IMG/VR virus record: IMGVR_UViG_3300037010_001227 | Span: 1-64,000 of that record | From: a virus | Length of the DNA: 64,000 nt | Strand: one strand, 5' to 3' | Part shown: piece after piece, positions 7,096 to 14,908 of the stretch | How positions within the stretch are numbered: the first letter of the stretch is position 1 | Layout: each line of letters opens with the position of its first letter | Position numbers and translations under genes: made by a program | The notes under the pieces: generated by a model | Database searches by the model: none | What the model saw: only the letters and a program-made list of their open reading frames with translations | Told to the model about the DNA's origin: nothing

Positions 7096-8802
7096 TTAGC
7101 GACCTTTGCAGCCACTAGCACAATCTGCTGTGCAAGATGCAGAACAAGTTCCTGTGCAAGTTCCTTCACAACCACCTGTGCAAGTTCCTGTACAACCACC
7201 TGTGCAAGTTCCTGTGCAAGTACTAAAACAAGTTCCTGTGCAAGATGTCTGACAACCACCAGTACAGGTTGAAGAACAAGTTCCTTCACAAGTTCCTGTG
7301 CAATTTGCTGTGCAATGTCCAGTGCAAGAATTTAAACATCCTCCAGTACAAGATGTAATACAACTACCTACACAAGTATTATTACAACTACCTTTACATG
7401 TAGATAAACAAGACCAAGAACAACTACCACCACAAGTATAGAAATCGGGCGGTTGACCACCTAAAGTAACAGCATTAACATTTGTTATTTGAGAACCATC
7501 ACCAGCAAATGAGGGGGCAATGAATCTAGTGGAAGAAGCCAAGGAAACAGGATGTGTTTCATCAGCAGCTCTTCTTGATATAATAGAATCTACATCAGAC
7601 GTTCCAGAACCAAAGCTGATTTCACCACTGTATGAGATAGAAATTCTACTAAAAATATCACCGGGAACATTAGTAACCAAGGCGTCTTTGTGTAAAGGAC
7701 CTACAAAGTGGACACTAGCTGGATCTGTAACAATTAATGTGCCAGCTACTAAATTATCACCGTCTCTATTAATTTTACGATTTAACTGACTCTGAACAGG
7801 ACTTGTTACACCAGATAAAAGATTCAACTCGTCTAAATTGGTATTCATTGTAACAACTACTTTGTTAGAGTCTATACCTAAAACTCTATTAGCTGTTAAT
7901 TTATTTAACAGTAAATCAGATGTATTACTTAAAGCAATAGAGCCTGCTGTATGAGTAACTGAACCAGTCAACTGTGCAGAAGCTAAAGGAGCTTTTAAAT
8001 CTAATTGGCCTTGAATAGGAGATGTTACATTGTGAACATAAGAAAGTTCAGTAGATGTGGTTGAAGAGCTTGTTAATTTTTTATTGTTGTCTAAATAAAC
8101 AGCAGTTGAAGCAGTTAATGAAGAAACAATAAAATTATTAGATAGTGTAAGGTTGTTTGCAGCTGTTAAACCAGTTAAGTGAGCATCCAGTAATGGAGCC
8201 TTTAAGTCTAATTGACTCTGTAAAGTTATTCCAGTTGACAAATCAGATAATTGATTGATTTGATTTGTTGATACTGCGGCGCACATAATTTTGGAGCCGG
8301 TTGGATCCGAAATTAAAACCTTGTTTGTATCCAAGCCGGTTAGAGTAAATGCACCGTTACCAATAGTAACGGCAGCAGTAAAGTTTGCTGGTCCTTCTAC
8401 AGTAACATCCCCAAGAAAATCTACAGGCTTAGTAAAGTCTACGTTGTTATTAAAATATGATAGTCCAGTGAACGTAGTATTACCACTAAAAATATTATTA
8501 CCACTGAAGTTATTAGGAGCAGCAGACAGAGCAAAGTCTGACATTGTAGTGCCGTCATGACTAAAATAGAGTCTCCAAGCATTTACATTAGTATCCCAAT
8601 CACATTTAATATGTGGATTATAATTTACACCGACATTGTTTGATACCTGGAACACCAAATACTTTGGACTGTATCCTACTCCGTGTCCATTTTGTTCTCC
8701 ATCGGGGGCTCCATTAACAGCTGTTAACGGAGTTCCAATAACAAAGTCATTGTCAGGTGTTGTTGTGTATCTAAATTGACTTAATCTTAACTCACCACTC
8801 AT
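7096..8802 (-). CDS. Tail fibre with (Cys-x-x-x)28 C-terminus
   Basis: A 568-residue fibre protein. Residues about 1-90 form an N-terminal domain that may attach to the virion. The middle has fibre repeats of the type QSQLDLKAPL...LTG (near residues 198, 270 and 340), typical of trimeric phage fibres. From C457 to the end every fourth residue is Cys, with Gly, Ser and Thr in most other places (CGGS CSWS CLST ... CTGT CSAS CTAD CASG CKGR): 28 units without a break. Only two other Cys precede it (CDWD, MCAA). It is followed 7 bases later by radical SAM genes. The tail may form thioether, disulfide or metal cross-links at the fibre tip. The fibre assignment is firm; the modification is inferred. 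Confidence 0.85.
   Translation of the reverse strand: MSGELRLSQFRYTTTPDNDFVIGTPLTAVNGAPDGEQNGHGVGYSPKYLVFQVSNNVGVNYNPHIKCDWDTNVNAWRLYFSHDGTTMSDFALSAAPNNFSGNNIFSGNTTFTGLSYFNNNVDFTKPVDFLGDVTVEGPANFTAAVTIGNGAFTLTGLDTNKVLISDPTGSKIMCAAVSTNQINQLSDLSTGITLQSQLDLKAPLLDAHLTGLTAANNLTLSNNFIVSSLTASTAVYLDNNKKLTSSSTTSTELSYVHNVTSPIQGQLDLKAPLASAQLTGSVTHTAGSIALSNTSDLLLNKLTANRVLGIDSNKVVVTMNTNLDELNLLSGVTSPVQSQLNRKINRDGDNLVAGTLIVTDPASVHFVGPLHKDALVTNVPGDIFSRISISYSGEISFGSGTSDVDSIISRRAADETHPVSLASSTRFIAPSFAGDGSQITNVNAVTLGGQPPDFYTCGGSCSWSCLSTCKGSCNNTCVGSCITSCTGGCLNSCTGHCTANCTGTCEGTCSSTCTGGCQTSCTGTCFSTCTGTCTGGCTGTCTGGCEGTCTGTCSASCTADCASGCKGR
7099..7434 (-). repeat. Cys-x-x-x tandem repeat coding region, 28 units
   Basis: Twelve-base coding units, one Cys codon per unit, repeated 28 times with no change of register. 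Common forms are TGT/TGC-ACA-GGA/GGT-ACT (CTGT, CTGG). The units vary in sequence, more at the 5' end, so selection on the spacing of Cys rather than simple recent slippage maintains the pattern. The short stretch at 2965-3015 has four more such units. Confidence 0.95.
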
Positions 8803-8834
8803 CGTATACCCTATAGTAAAACTTAATTGTAATC

Positions 8835-9602
8835 TTACGCGATAAAGAACTGTTGGCTTGAAGCATGGTTTGCCAGCTCTTCTCGTAAATTGGTTATCTC
8901 ATCTTTGGCTTGTGACAGCAGTTCCTGGGCATTTAAAGTTTGAGTCTCTCCAGTAGCACCAGCTATAGTTGAATATTTACCACGAACTAATCCTAGCATG
9001 TTCTTTGTAATAGCAAGGGCCATACGCTTTATCCAATAGGTTCCCCATTGATTAGATGTGGATATGGCTCCATCTTTAGACATAACGCCAAAGGCATTTT
9101 TAGAATACTCGATAATAACTGTCTGAGTGGCCTTAGGATAAGGAAATAGATAGAGTGTATTGTCAATAACTTTAAAAGTGATATCAAGACCTAAAGCTCG
9201 GTTTCTATTTTGTATATACTCATAGAATACAGCAAGATTAGCAGCACCATGAATAAAATTACCATAGCCAGCTCCTTGTAATCCTCCAAAACCACCACCG
9301 CCTCCCATAGCGAAACTAAAGATGTCTGTTGTTCCAGCCATACCGGCCATTATTTCGAAGGGCATAGCATAACAAACACTAGAGACAGTTCCTACTTCAG
9401 GAGGTAATGGAACTTCATTGTGCCCCTGAATAGCCATCGGTTGGTAGTAAGCTCTTTCTACTGCTCCAGTGGCAAGGTATTCATCCACGGCGGTGTTAAT
9501 AGCAGTATGAAGTTGAGCTTCATCTAACTCAACAGCAACAGTGGGCCAACCTAAATTAGTCAGGATGTAATTTTGAATGTCTTCTCGTTTGATTAAGCCC
9601 AT
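8835..9602 (-). CDS. Neck protein, T4 gp13-like
   Basis: A 255-residue protein matching the T4 gp13 layout. The N-terminus (IQNYILTNLGWPTVAVELDE, then a helix of AINTAVDEYL type) parallels gp13's opening helix and 'GAPIINVELTPDQI'. The middle is Gly/Ala/Met-rich (GMAGTTDIFSFAMGGGGGFG). The C-terminus has a helix WIKRMALAITKNMLGLVRGK followed by a charged coil (AKDEITNLREEL), as in gp13. gp13 and gp14 form the neck that seals the filled head. It lies between the gp6-like wedge gene and the fibre gene. Assigned by pattern; no alignment was run. Confidence 0.75.
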   Translation of the reverse strand: MGLIKREDIQNYILTNLGWPTVAVELDEAQLHTAINTAVDEYLATGAVERAYYQPMAIQGHNEVPLPPEVGTVSSVCYAMPFEIMAGMAGTTDIFSFAMGGGGGFGGLQGAGYGNFIHGAANLAVFYEYIQNRNRALGLDITFKVIDNTLYLFPYPKATQTVIIEYSKNAFGVMSKDGAISTSNQWGTYWIKRMALAITKNMLGLVRGKYSTIAGATGETQTLNAQELLSQAKDEITNLREELANHASSQQFFIA

Positions 9603-9610
9603 TGGTAACC

Positions 9611-12040
9611 TTACTTAGCTATGTTAATTTGTAGATTTGTTGTGTTTAATACAATAATTTCGTATGGTTTAATAGGATACTCAGCGCCGAAGAGAATATC
9701 ATACTCAGAAGATAGTTTAGGAAAGTCTCTTTGAGAGTCTTTGTATCCTGGAATATCTTTAAGTTGCTTATATGTTTTAACTCCAGTTGCTAATACTGTT
9801 CCATCAGGTAAGAATGCGGAAGCCAATCCACCAACATAAATGTCAAAAGATTCTACGCCTGAAATAGCAGATAATGACTTAATGAAATCAAAGCTATTTA
9901 AACCCATACCCATTTCAAAATTATCCATTTTGAAATAGTTTGTTACAGAAGTGTAAATATCATTTCTGATTTGGCCTGATAGGTAACCAGCTTTTACTTT
10001 AACGTCTAGTCTGATATCTAAACTTCTCATTAAACCGTCAGCAACTTCAATATCAACACCAATACACTTATATTTATTTAAATAGTTACGTAATTGATAT
10101 TTTTCAGTAAGTGTTAAAGGCTGAACGGAGGTTTTATTAACTGAACTTAAGCAATACAGTCTAATAATGCTTCCATCTGAATCAGATTTAACAAGAGCAG
10201 CTGCAACTTTATAATTACTATTGAATTTTTTAGCCAGTGTAATATAATCTTCAGAACCTACTGCTCTATCTTGAGCAGCAAAGAATCGTGTTACTAATTC
10301 CTTAGAAGATTCAATAGATTCACCTTTTGACGAAGGTGCTGAAGAATATTCATTGTTTAATGAAACAATTACACCACCAATCCGAATTGACTTCTCTGAT
10401 TCGTTAGGTTTAATAATATAACCGTAACTACCAGTATTATTTACTCGATAGATAACTTTAATAGCTGCACCCTTGTCTGGGATTGCACCAAAATGACCGT
10501 CACCAAATCTAATAAAAGCATTAAAATTACCATCCCAAGTGACTTCATATACAGATTCTGCTTTATAGTAGGTATCAATATCTGCTGACAACCCAAACGC
10601 GATAACATTGTCAGATAATACCTTACCAATAGCAATCTTGTATGAAGGATTATTTTTTAAGAACTTAATAGAAGGATATTTAGTTGGATCCGCTAACTCA
10701 ATTTGAGTATCTGACACTAATTGTGGTTGTTTATATTCACCACCAATATCCTTATATTCTAATAGATAAAGAATGTCTCCAGCTGACCAAGCAATTGGTT
10801 CACCATAAATATTTGTAACTTCTGTTTCTAATGTAGTAGATGTAGCTGAATCAGTATTATCTGCAACTTTACCATAAACATATGCAGAGTGATATAATAA
10901 AAGATCAACATAATCATCACCAGCTACGGTAGAACTGGATAGATTAGAAATAATACCAATTCTATATGGAACATTTAGATTAACAAAGTCTTCATACTTG
11001 GCGATAATAGCTTCGTTATCATAATTGATAGCTAACATCATACCAACTTGAAGTAGATTGTTTTGTTTTAATCTAAAAGTCTCTTCAGATAGTTTAAAAG
11101 GAGCCAACAGGTAAGGAGTGTTTAAATTTTTTGTTGCTCCTACTTCAGTAGCAGACTTAAAGCCTGCTAATGCTAAGTAAGAAAGTTCGCCCCAAGTATT
11201 ATAAGCATACTTTCCAGGAATATTAATAGTAGTATCTTGGACTTGAACAATTATTGATGAGTTTAATACAGGTCCAGAACTTAAAGTAATGATTTGATTT
11301 GCAGTTCCATTAGATCGAAAATCTTCAACTAATGTCGTTCCACTTAATGCGAAACAAGTATATGTATTGAGTTCTTTTTCAATAGATTCTGCATCAGGAT
11401 CGTCAACTCTCACATAAGGTGGTAAAATAACATCACCTAAGTAATCAGGCTCAAAAATACCGTCTGTTAGTATAGCTGGGAATAATTCAAAGGTTTCTGA
11501 ACCAAAGGTAAGTTTTCTTCGGGCTAAACTAGAAGAAAAAATAATTTCTGAGGCATCCTCAATGTCTCTCGCTGCTGATGAATTAGCCAAAGATCTGTTT
11601 CTGGTAACTTTAAGAAGCAACACACCTTGTTGAGGACGGGAAGGTTTATATTTAAACATGTTTAAGAGTCTGTAAGTAGCGTATGCAGACTGTGAAGTGT
11701 CTAAAAATAGTTCGTTAACCATGGAATCAGTGTGATATGAAAGCATTTGACCCATGTAGGCCATCATGTTCATCATCATGCCTGAAGTGTTTGAATCTGC
11801 AAAGTCTCTTACAGAATACCCTAATTTAGCAGAATTGGCCTTAAGTAGGTTTAGTAATTGCAGTTTAATAGAACTGAAGTCTAAGTTTGTATATTCAAGA
11901 GGCGGCAGCTGAGGCTTAAATCTAAGTAGATCAATATCCAACGGAGTAACAGCGTCCGGTATATTTGGGTCTACTATAATATTTCCAGTAGAAGATACTA
12001 TATCTGTTATACTATTTGGCGTATTGTAAATTAATGTCAT
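9611..12040 (-). CDS. Baseplate wedge protein, gp6/J-like
   Basis: An 809-residue protein. Near residues 50-130 it has the helical segment typical of T4 gp6 and P2 gpJ-type wedge proteins (NLLKANSAKLGYSVRDF, YHTDSMVNELFLDTSQ, ATYRLLNMFKYKPSRPQQG). The C-terminal third has the conserved J-domain features: RFFAAQDRAVGSEDYITLAK, then a cysteine-containing YKCIGVDIEVADG region and alternating strands. The wedge ring surrounds the hub and links the fibres to sheath contraction. It is longer than T4 gp6 (660 aa). Nine bases separate it from the gp13-like gene, within a compact operon. Confidence 0.85.
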   Translation of the reverse strand: MTLIYNTPNSITDIVSSTGNIIVDPNIPDAVTPLDIDLLRFKPQLPPLEYTNLDFSSIKLQLLNLLKANSAKLGYSVRDFADSNTSGMMMNMMAYMGQMLSYHTDSMVNELFLDTSQSAYATYRLLNMFKYKPSRPQQGVLLLKVTRNRSLANSSAARDIEDASEIIFSSSLARRKLTFGSETFELFPAILTDGIFEPDYLGDVILPPYVRVDDPDAESIEKELNTYTCFALSGTTLVEDFRSNGTANQIITLSSGPVLNSSIIVQVQDTTINIPGKYAYNTWGELSYLALAGFKSATEVGATKNLNTPYLLAPFKLSEETFRLKQNNLLQVGMMLAINYDNEAIIAKYEDFVNLNVPYRIGIISNLSSSTVAGDDYVDLLLYHSAYVYGKVADNTDSATSTTLETEVTNIYGEPIAWSAGDILYLLEYKDIGGEYKQPQLVSDTQIELADPTKYPSIKFLKNNPSYKIAIGKVLSDNVIAFGLSADIDTYYKAESVYEVTWDGNFNAFIRFGDGHFGAIPDKGAAIKVIYRVNNTGSYGYIIKPNESEKSIRIGGVIVSLNNEYSSAPSSKGESIESSKELVTRFFAAQDRAVGSEDYITLAKKFNSNYKVAAALVKSDSDGSIIRLYCLSSVNKTSVQPLTLTEKYQLRNYLNKYKCIGVDIEVADGLMRSLDIRLDVKVKAGYLSGQIRNDIYTSVTNYFKMDNFEMGMGLNSFDFIKSLSAISGVESFDIYVGGLASAFLPDGTVLATGVKTYKQLKDIPGYKDSQRDFPKLSSEYDILFGAEYPIKPYEIIVLNTTNLQINIAK

Positions 12041-12045
12041 GAATT

Positions 12046-12231
12046 TTACTTTTGATAAGAGTCTTTAAACCACCCTCCACCTGACATAGCAAATGAAGTT
12101 TTAGATATTTGTCTTTGTAAACTATCAGACTCTCCACAAGATTCGCAACTCTGAACTTCTGGAGAGGTAAAAGATTCTAATTTCTCTATACTAATATTAC
12201 AATTTTTACAACGATATTCGTATAGAGGCAT
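12046..12231 (-). CDS. FmdB-type zinc ribbon protein, 61 aa
   Basis: The start MPLYEYRCKNC and the pairs C8/C11 and C29/C32 match the small FmdB-family zinc ribbon found in bacteria and phages. The C-terminus (FAMSGGGWFKDSYQK) also fits that family. One zinc atom is expected. Function in phage is unknown; members often lie next to structural genes, as here between two virion genes with spacers of only 2-5 bases. Confidence 0.85.
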   Translation of the reverse strand: MPLYEYRCKNCNISIEKLESFTSPEVQSCESCGESDSLQRQISKTSFAMSGGGWFKDSYQK

Positions 12232-12233
12232 AG

Positions 12234-12461
12234 TTAGATAGAGATTCGTGAAAGAACCTTATTAGTAATGTAATTGTTGATGATGTCAGAATTGTAGCTA
12301 ACGTCTTTGATGTCAGAAACAAGCCATAAAGCCTCGTCTACTGTTTCACCAGGATGTAGAACCAGAGTTGAAGTTGTCAATACTCCATTTACTACAGGAT
12401 CAGCAACATTGAACATTTGTAAAGTAATGACATTAGGAGTAATATTTTTTAGCAGTTTCAT
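12234..12461 (-). CDS. Small virion-type domain protein, 75 aa
   Basis: A 75-residue protein whose C-terminal half (HPGETVDEALWLVSDIKDVS, then INNYITNKVL) closely resembles residues about 40-80 of the 647-residue virion protein at 39076-41019 (LKPDESVYYDLIVNEDLSSP, IIQEYIDNKILS). The small protein is therefore probably a stand-alone copy of that N-terminal domain. It is packed between the zinc-ribbon gene and a 180-residue gene. Function unknown; virion or baseplate association is inferred. Confidence 0.6.
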   Translation of the reverse strand: MKLLKNITPNVITLQMFNVADPVVNGVLTTSTLVLHPGETVDEALWLVSDIKDVSYNSDIINNYITNKVLSRISI

Positions 12462-12504
12462 TTAAGAACCTTTGATGAGTGTTAAAATTAATTTGGTATT
12501 ATTA

Positions 12505-13047
12505 CTAAGATAATGAATCAAGCTGCTTGACTGTCTCTTGTATTTTACCCATTTGATGTCGCATGTCTCCGTTTATAATCAGCATTAGGTTTTTTAAGTC
12601 TTTGTCACATTGCCTCTCTCTTCCCCAAGGATTCAAATGTTGGGTAGCATTTATGTAATCAACTAAATTATCTGGATCTATTTCAGTGTATCTAATCTGA
12701 CCTACATTATTTTTTTCAGGAGTTGGGATTTTTGCTAACTGTTCTACCATAGCTTGTTGCTGTGATAGATTATTTACTGCGGCAGCTCCAGAATCAGCTA
12801 AAGTTTCTTTGCTGCTTGACAAGGTAACTTTAGTTTCCAATGGACTTGGAGGATTTAACATAAGTTCCGATAGTTTAGCTTCCAAAGATTTTATAAAAAT
12901 TATGTCTTCACTTGTAGCAGTTCCATTAGCTTCTTTTCGTCGTAGATTTAAAAGTTTTTGTTCTAAGTCTAATTTTAAGCTGTTATACATCACAATACTG
13001 GTCGTATATTGCGATAAATTAACGCCAGTTGCAGTAATGTCAGACAT
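12505..13047 (-). CDS. Hypothetical protein, 180 aa, helical
   Basis: A 180-residue hydrophilic protein with a long N-terminal helix (SLKLDLEQKLLNLRRKEANG), a Gln/Ser-rich middle and a helical C-terminus (MGKIQETVKQLDSL). The profile suggests a coiled-coil tail or assembly protein. Its ATG overlaps the stop of the next upstream gene (TAATG at 13047), so the pair is probably coupled. No family is recognised. Confidence 0.6.
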   Translation of the reverse strand: MSDITATGVNLSQYTTSIVMYNSLKLDLEQKLLNLRRKEANGTATSEDIIFIKSLEAKLSELMLNPPSPLETKVTLSSSKETLADSGAAAVNNLSQQQAMVEQLAKIPTPEKNNVGQIRYTEIDPDNLVDYINATQHLNPWGRERQCDKDLKNLMLIINGDMRHQMGKIQETVKQLDSLS

Positions 13048-13877
13048 TATGCCTCCATATGAGCGTTGATTTTAGGAGATAAACTAAAGAATTTTTTATC
13101 TTCCTCCTCTTCAGAAGCCCAACGATTTTTCCAGTAGATTTTATCGGCAGCAAGGGCTTTTCGTTGGTTTTCATAGCTATTTACTTCTAATTTTGCTTCT
13201 TTTAAATGGCTTTCAACTAACTGTACTTCTGCATATTGGTTAATTTGCAATTGTTTGTTTTTTTCTTGTTGTAAATTATAAGCCAATGCTTCAGCTTGTG
13301 TCATTGCATTAGATGGTTTTTTAGTATCTATCTGTTGAGTCTTTTTAATAGAATCTAACATTTTTTCGTAGTAATCTTTTTTCTGTTCTGAATATTTTTC
13401 ATTAAAATTAATCAAAATGGCCAATTTTTGCCACTCAATATTTTTATTAATTTTTTGCTTTGTTCTATTTAAAGCCCGTTCTACACGTAGCTTTGTCAAT
13501 GATAATAGCTTTTGAGCTTTAGCTATATCTTCATAAAACATATTTAATACAGTGCTAAGACTCATTATATTACTTGCTAATTTCATTAATTCCATAAATA
13601 ACGTAATAGCAAATGCTATCTCTTTTATGAAATAAATAGTCATATTAATTACTACACCCACATTAGGCGCAAATCCTGGAGACATAGATACGCCATATTT
13701 CATCTGAGATATAGCTGATTTAAAATCAGCAAAAAGATGTTTAATACTTTTTATTAATTCTCTAATAGATTCTTCTGCTTGTGGATCTCCCGTAGCTAAC
13801 GCCCGGAGTGTATACTCATAGCTAACATTAAGAGCTTTTACTTTTTGCATTAAGGGTTGTATTACTGAATCAGCCAT
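13047..13877 (-). CDS. Hypothetical helical protein, 276 aa
   Basis: A 276-residue protein made mostly of helices. Residues about 75-110 are hydrophobic (VINMTIYFIKEIAFAITLF) and could be a membrane-inserted or buried hairpin. The rest is a charged coiled coil (RVERALNRTKQKINKNIEWQ; QLVESHLKEAKLEVNSYENQ). Such a profile could fit a tail-lumen, tape-measure-associated or assembly protein. It is the last gene before the decayed stretch at 13882-14373 and is coupled to the gene that follows it. Function unknown. Confidence 0.6.
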   Translation of the reverse strand: MADSVIQPLMQKVKALNVSYEYTLRALATGDPQAEESIRELIKSIKHLFADFKSAISQMKYGVSMSPGFAPNVGVVINMTIYFIKEIAFAITLFMELMKLASNIMSLSTVLNMFYEDIAKAQKLLSLTKLRVERALNRTKQKINKNIEWQKLAILINFNEKYSEQKKDYYEKMLDSIKKTQQIDTKKPSNAMTQAEALAYNLQQEKNKQLQINQYAEVQLVESHLKEAKLEVNSYENQRKALAADKIYWKNRWASEEEEDKKFFSLSPKINAHMEA

Positions 13878-13881
13878 ATAC

Positions 13882-14211
13882 TTAATTTGTGTTAGCTGTC
13901 AATATGAATAAAGGGCTTGTTTTTATCTTTAAAAGCACTAAAAAATCTTCAGAAACTTGAGTAAAAATGGAAAAGTGTATTTAAAACAGATATAATACTG
14001 TAAAATCCATCCAGATTCTTTATATTTCTTGTGTAGACCAGCTAGAATAGCATCAAAAATAAGAATACTTTTCCATCATATATTCCATAGTTTATCGTTC
14101 AGCAACTGGAGTCCATTCTACTTCCATAGAAACAACTAAATCTGGAAGTCGTAAAGATATGAGAACCATTCTTACACCGTCTAATGCAGAAGCTTTTCCC
14201 AGAAATAGCTC
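13882..14211 (-). pseudogene. Decayed gene remnants between fibre and tail genes
   Basis: No long frame exists here, but coding-like pieces are readable on the minus strand. One (14211-14092) ends GVRMVLISLRLPDLVVSMEV, EWTPVAER-stop, with no good start. A second begins at ATG near 14088 (MEYMMEKYSYF), shifts frame to DAILAGLHKKYKESGW...YYI, shifts again to FSIFTQVSEDFLVLLKIK and stops at 13882. These read as one or two small genes broken by single-base changes. The original function cannot be told. Confidence 0.45.
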
Positions 14212-14281
14212 CTAAGTAACACTATGTGAGTTCAAATAAGCTTTAGTAACAATATTTTGGTTGTTTGTTAATTGGATTAGC

Positions 14282-14326
14282 TATATTCGGAATCAAACTA
14301 TTATTAAGATTTAGATTCCGAATATA
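14282..14326. repeat. 13-bp perfect inverted repeat, 19-base spacer
   Basis: The arms TATATTCGGAATC (14282-14294) and GATTCCGAATATA (14314-14326) are perfect inverted repeats in the non-coding part of a 160-base gap. No T-run follows on either strand, so it is not a typical terminator. It could be a protein-binding site, an RNA hairpin or a scar of a lost element. Otherwise nothing is seen in 14212-14373. Confidence 0.6.
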
Positions 14327-14373
14327 CTAGGATTGGAGTTAGACTCATAAATACCTTAGGAAAGCATTAATGT

Positions 14374-14571
14374 TCACGCTACTATTTCTGATAGTTGAAC
14401 ACGAACTTGTGAGATACTTGAGAAAGTTACATCAGCCCAAACCTTAACACCATCTGCGTTAATAACTTCAACATATGGGTTATGTCCGAATGAATGTGTT
14501 TGTAACCATTCTGTAGATGCTTCAACTGAGAAACTTAAAGATGCATCAGTGACTGTAATACTAACAAACAC
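14374..14571 (-). CDS. Small fibre-type C-terminal domain protein, 65 aa
   Basis: A 65-residue beta-rich protein containing HSFGHNPYVEVINADGVKVW, ADVTF, then QVRVQL. This 'H-x-x-G-x-x-P-x-V-x-V-x-x-x-x-G' pattern is a common small module at the C-terminus of phage tail-fibre and tip proteins. Here it is a separate gene with a GTG start at 14571, overlapping the end of the 112-residue gene by 11 bases. It could also be the detached end of an older fibre. Family recognised only at the pattern level. Confidence 0.6.
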   Translation of the reverse strand: MFVSITVTDASLSFSVEASTEWLQTHSFGHNPYVEVINADGVKVWADVTFSSISQVRVQLSEIVA

Positions 14572-14899
14572 CTCTTGGCCATAACTGACCTACAGAAGGT
14601 CTTGCACCGTTACCTCCAGTTCGTTCTTTGTAGGAAGCTGGAAAAGTTGCTATGCTTACTTGGTGAGCTTGTTTTTGGCTAATAGTAGATTGGGTTTTTG
14701 CATTTAATAGTAGTTTAACCCTTGCAAATTTTGGTGTTACAATTAACCACCGATTAGCATTTGAAAATGAATTAACTGGAAATGCTTGACCAACTTTAAG
14801 AATATATGGAGATCTCTTAGGTACATTGGTTTTAATTTGTTGAGGACAGCGGATCGATAATCCCGTAGCGTCAACTAAATTTTTTACTGGTGCTGCCAT
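14561..14899 (-). CDS. Hypothetical protein in fibre cluster, 112 aa
   Basis: A 112-residue basic protein (MAAPVKNLVDATGLSIRCPQ...). It has Ile/Val/Leu strands (ILKVGQAFPV, RWLIVTPKFARVKLLL) and a Gly-rich C-terminus with one Cys at the end. It lies 9 bases after the discoidin-like adhesin gene and overlaps the next small gene, so it belongs to the fibre transcript. A fibre accessory or chaperone role is possible. No family is recognised. Confidence 0.6.
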   Translation of the reverse strand: MAAPVKNLVDATGLSIRCPQQIKTNVPKRSPYILKVGQAFPVNSFSNANRWLIVTPKFARVKLLLNAKTQSTISQKQAHQVSIATFPASYKERTGGNGARPSVGQLWPRGVC

Positions 14900-14908
14900 T
14901 ATATATCC

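Noticed and set aside
7086-7289. Val/Leu/Ala/Gln-rich frame over the Cys repeat
   Set aside because: It is a shadow of the (Cys-x-x-x) repeat in another frame, without start signals or independent content.
10441-10635. Second minus-strand frame inside the gp6-like gene
   Set aside because: It is wholly inside a conserved gene in another frame, with no ribosome site.
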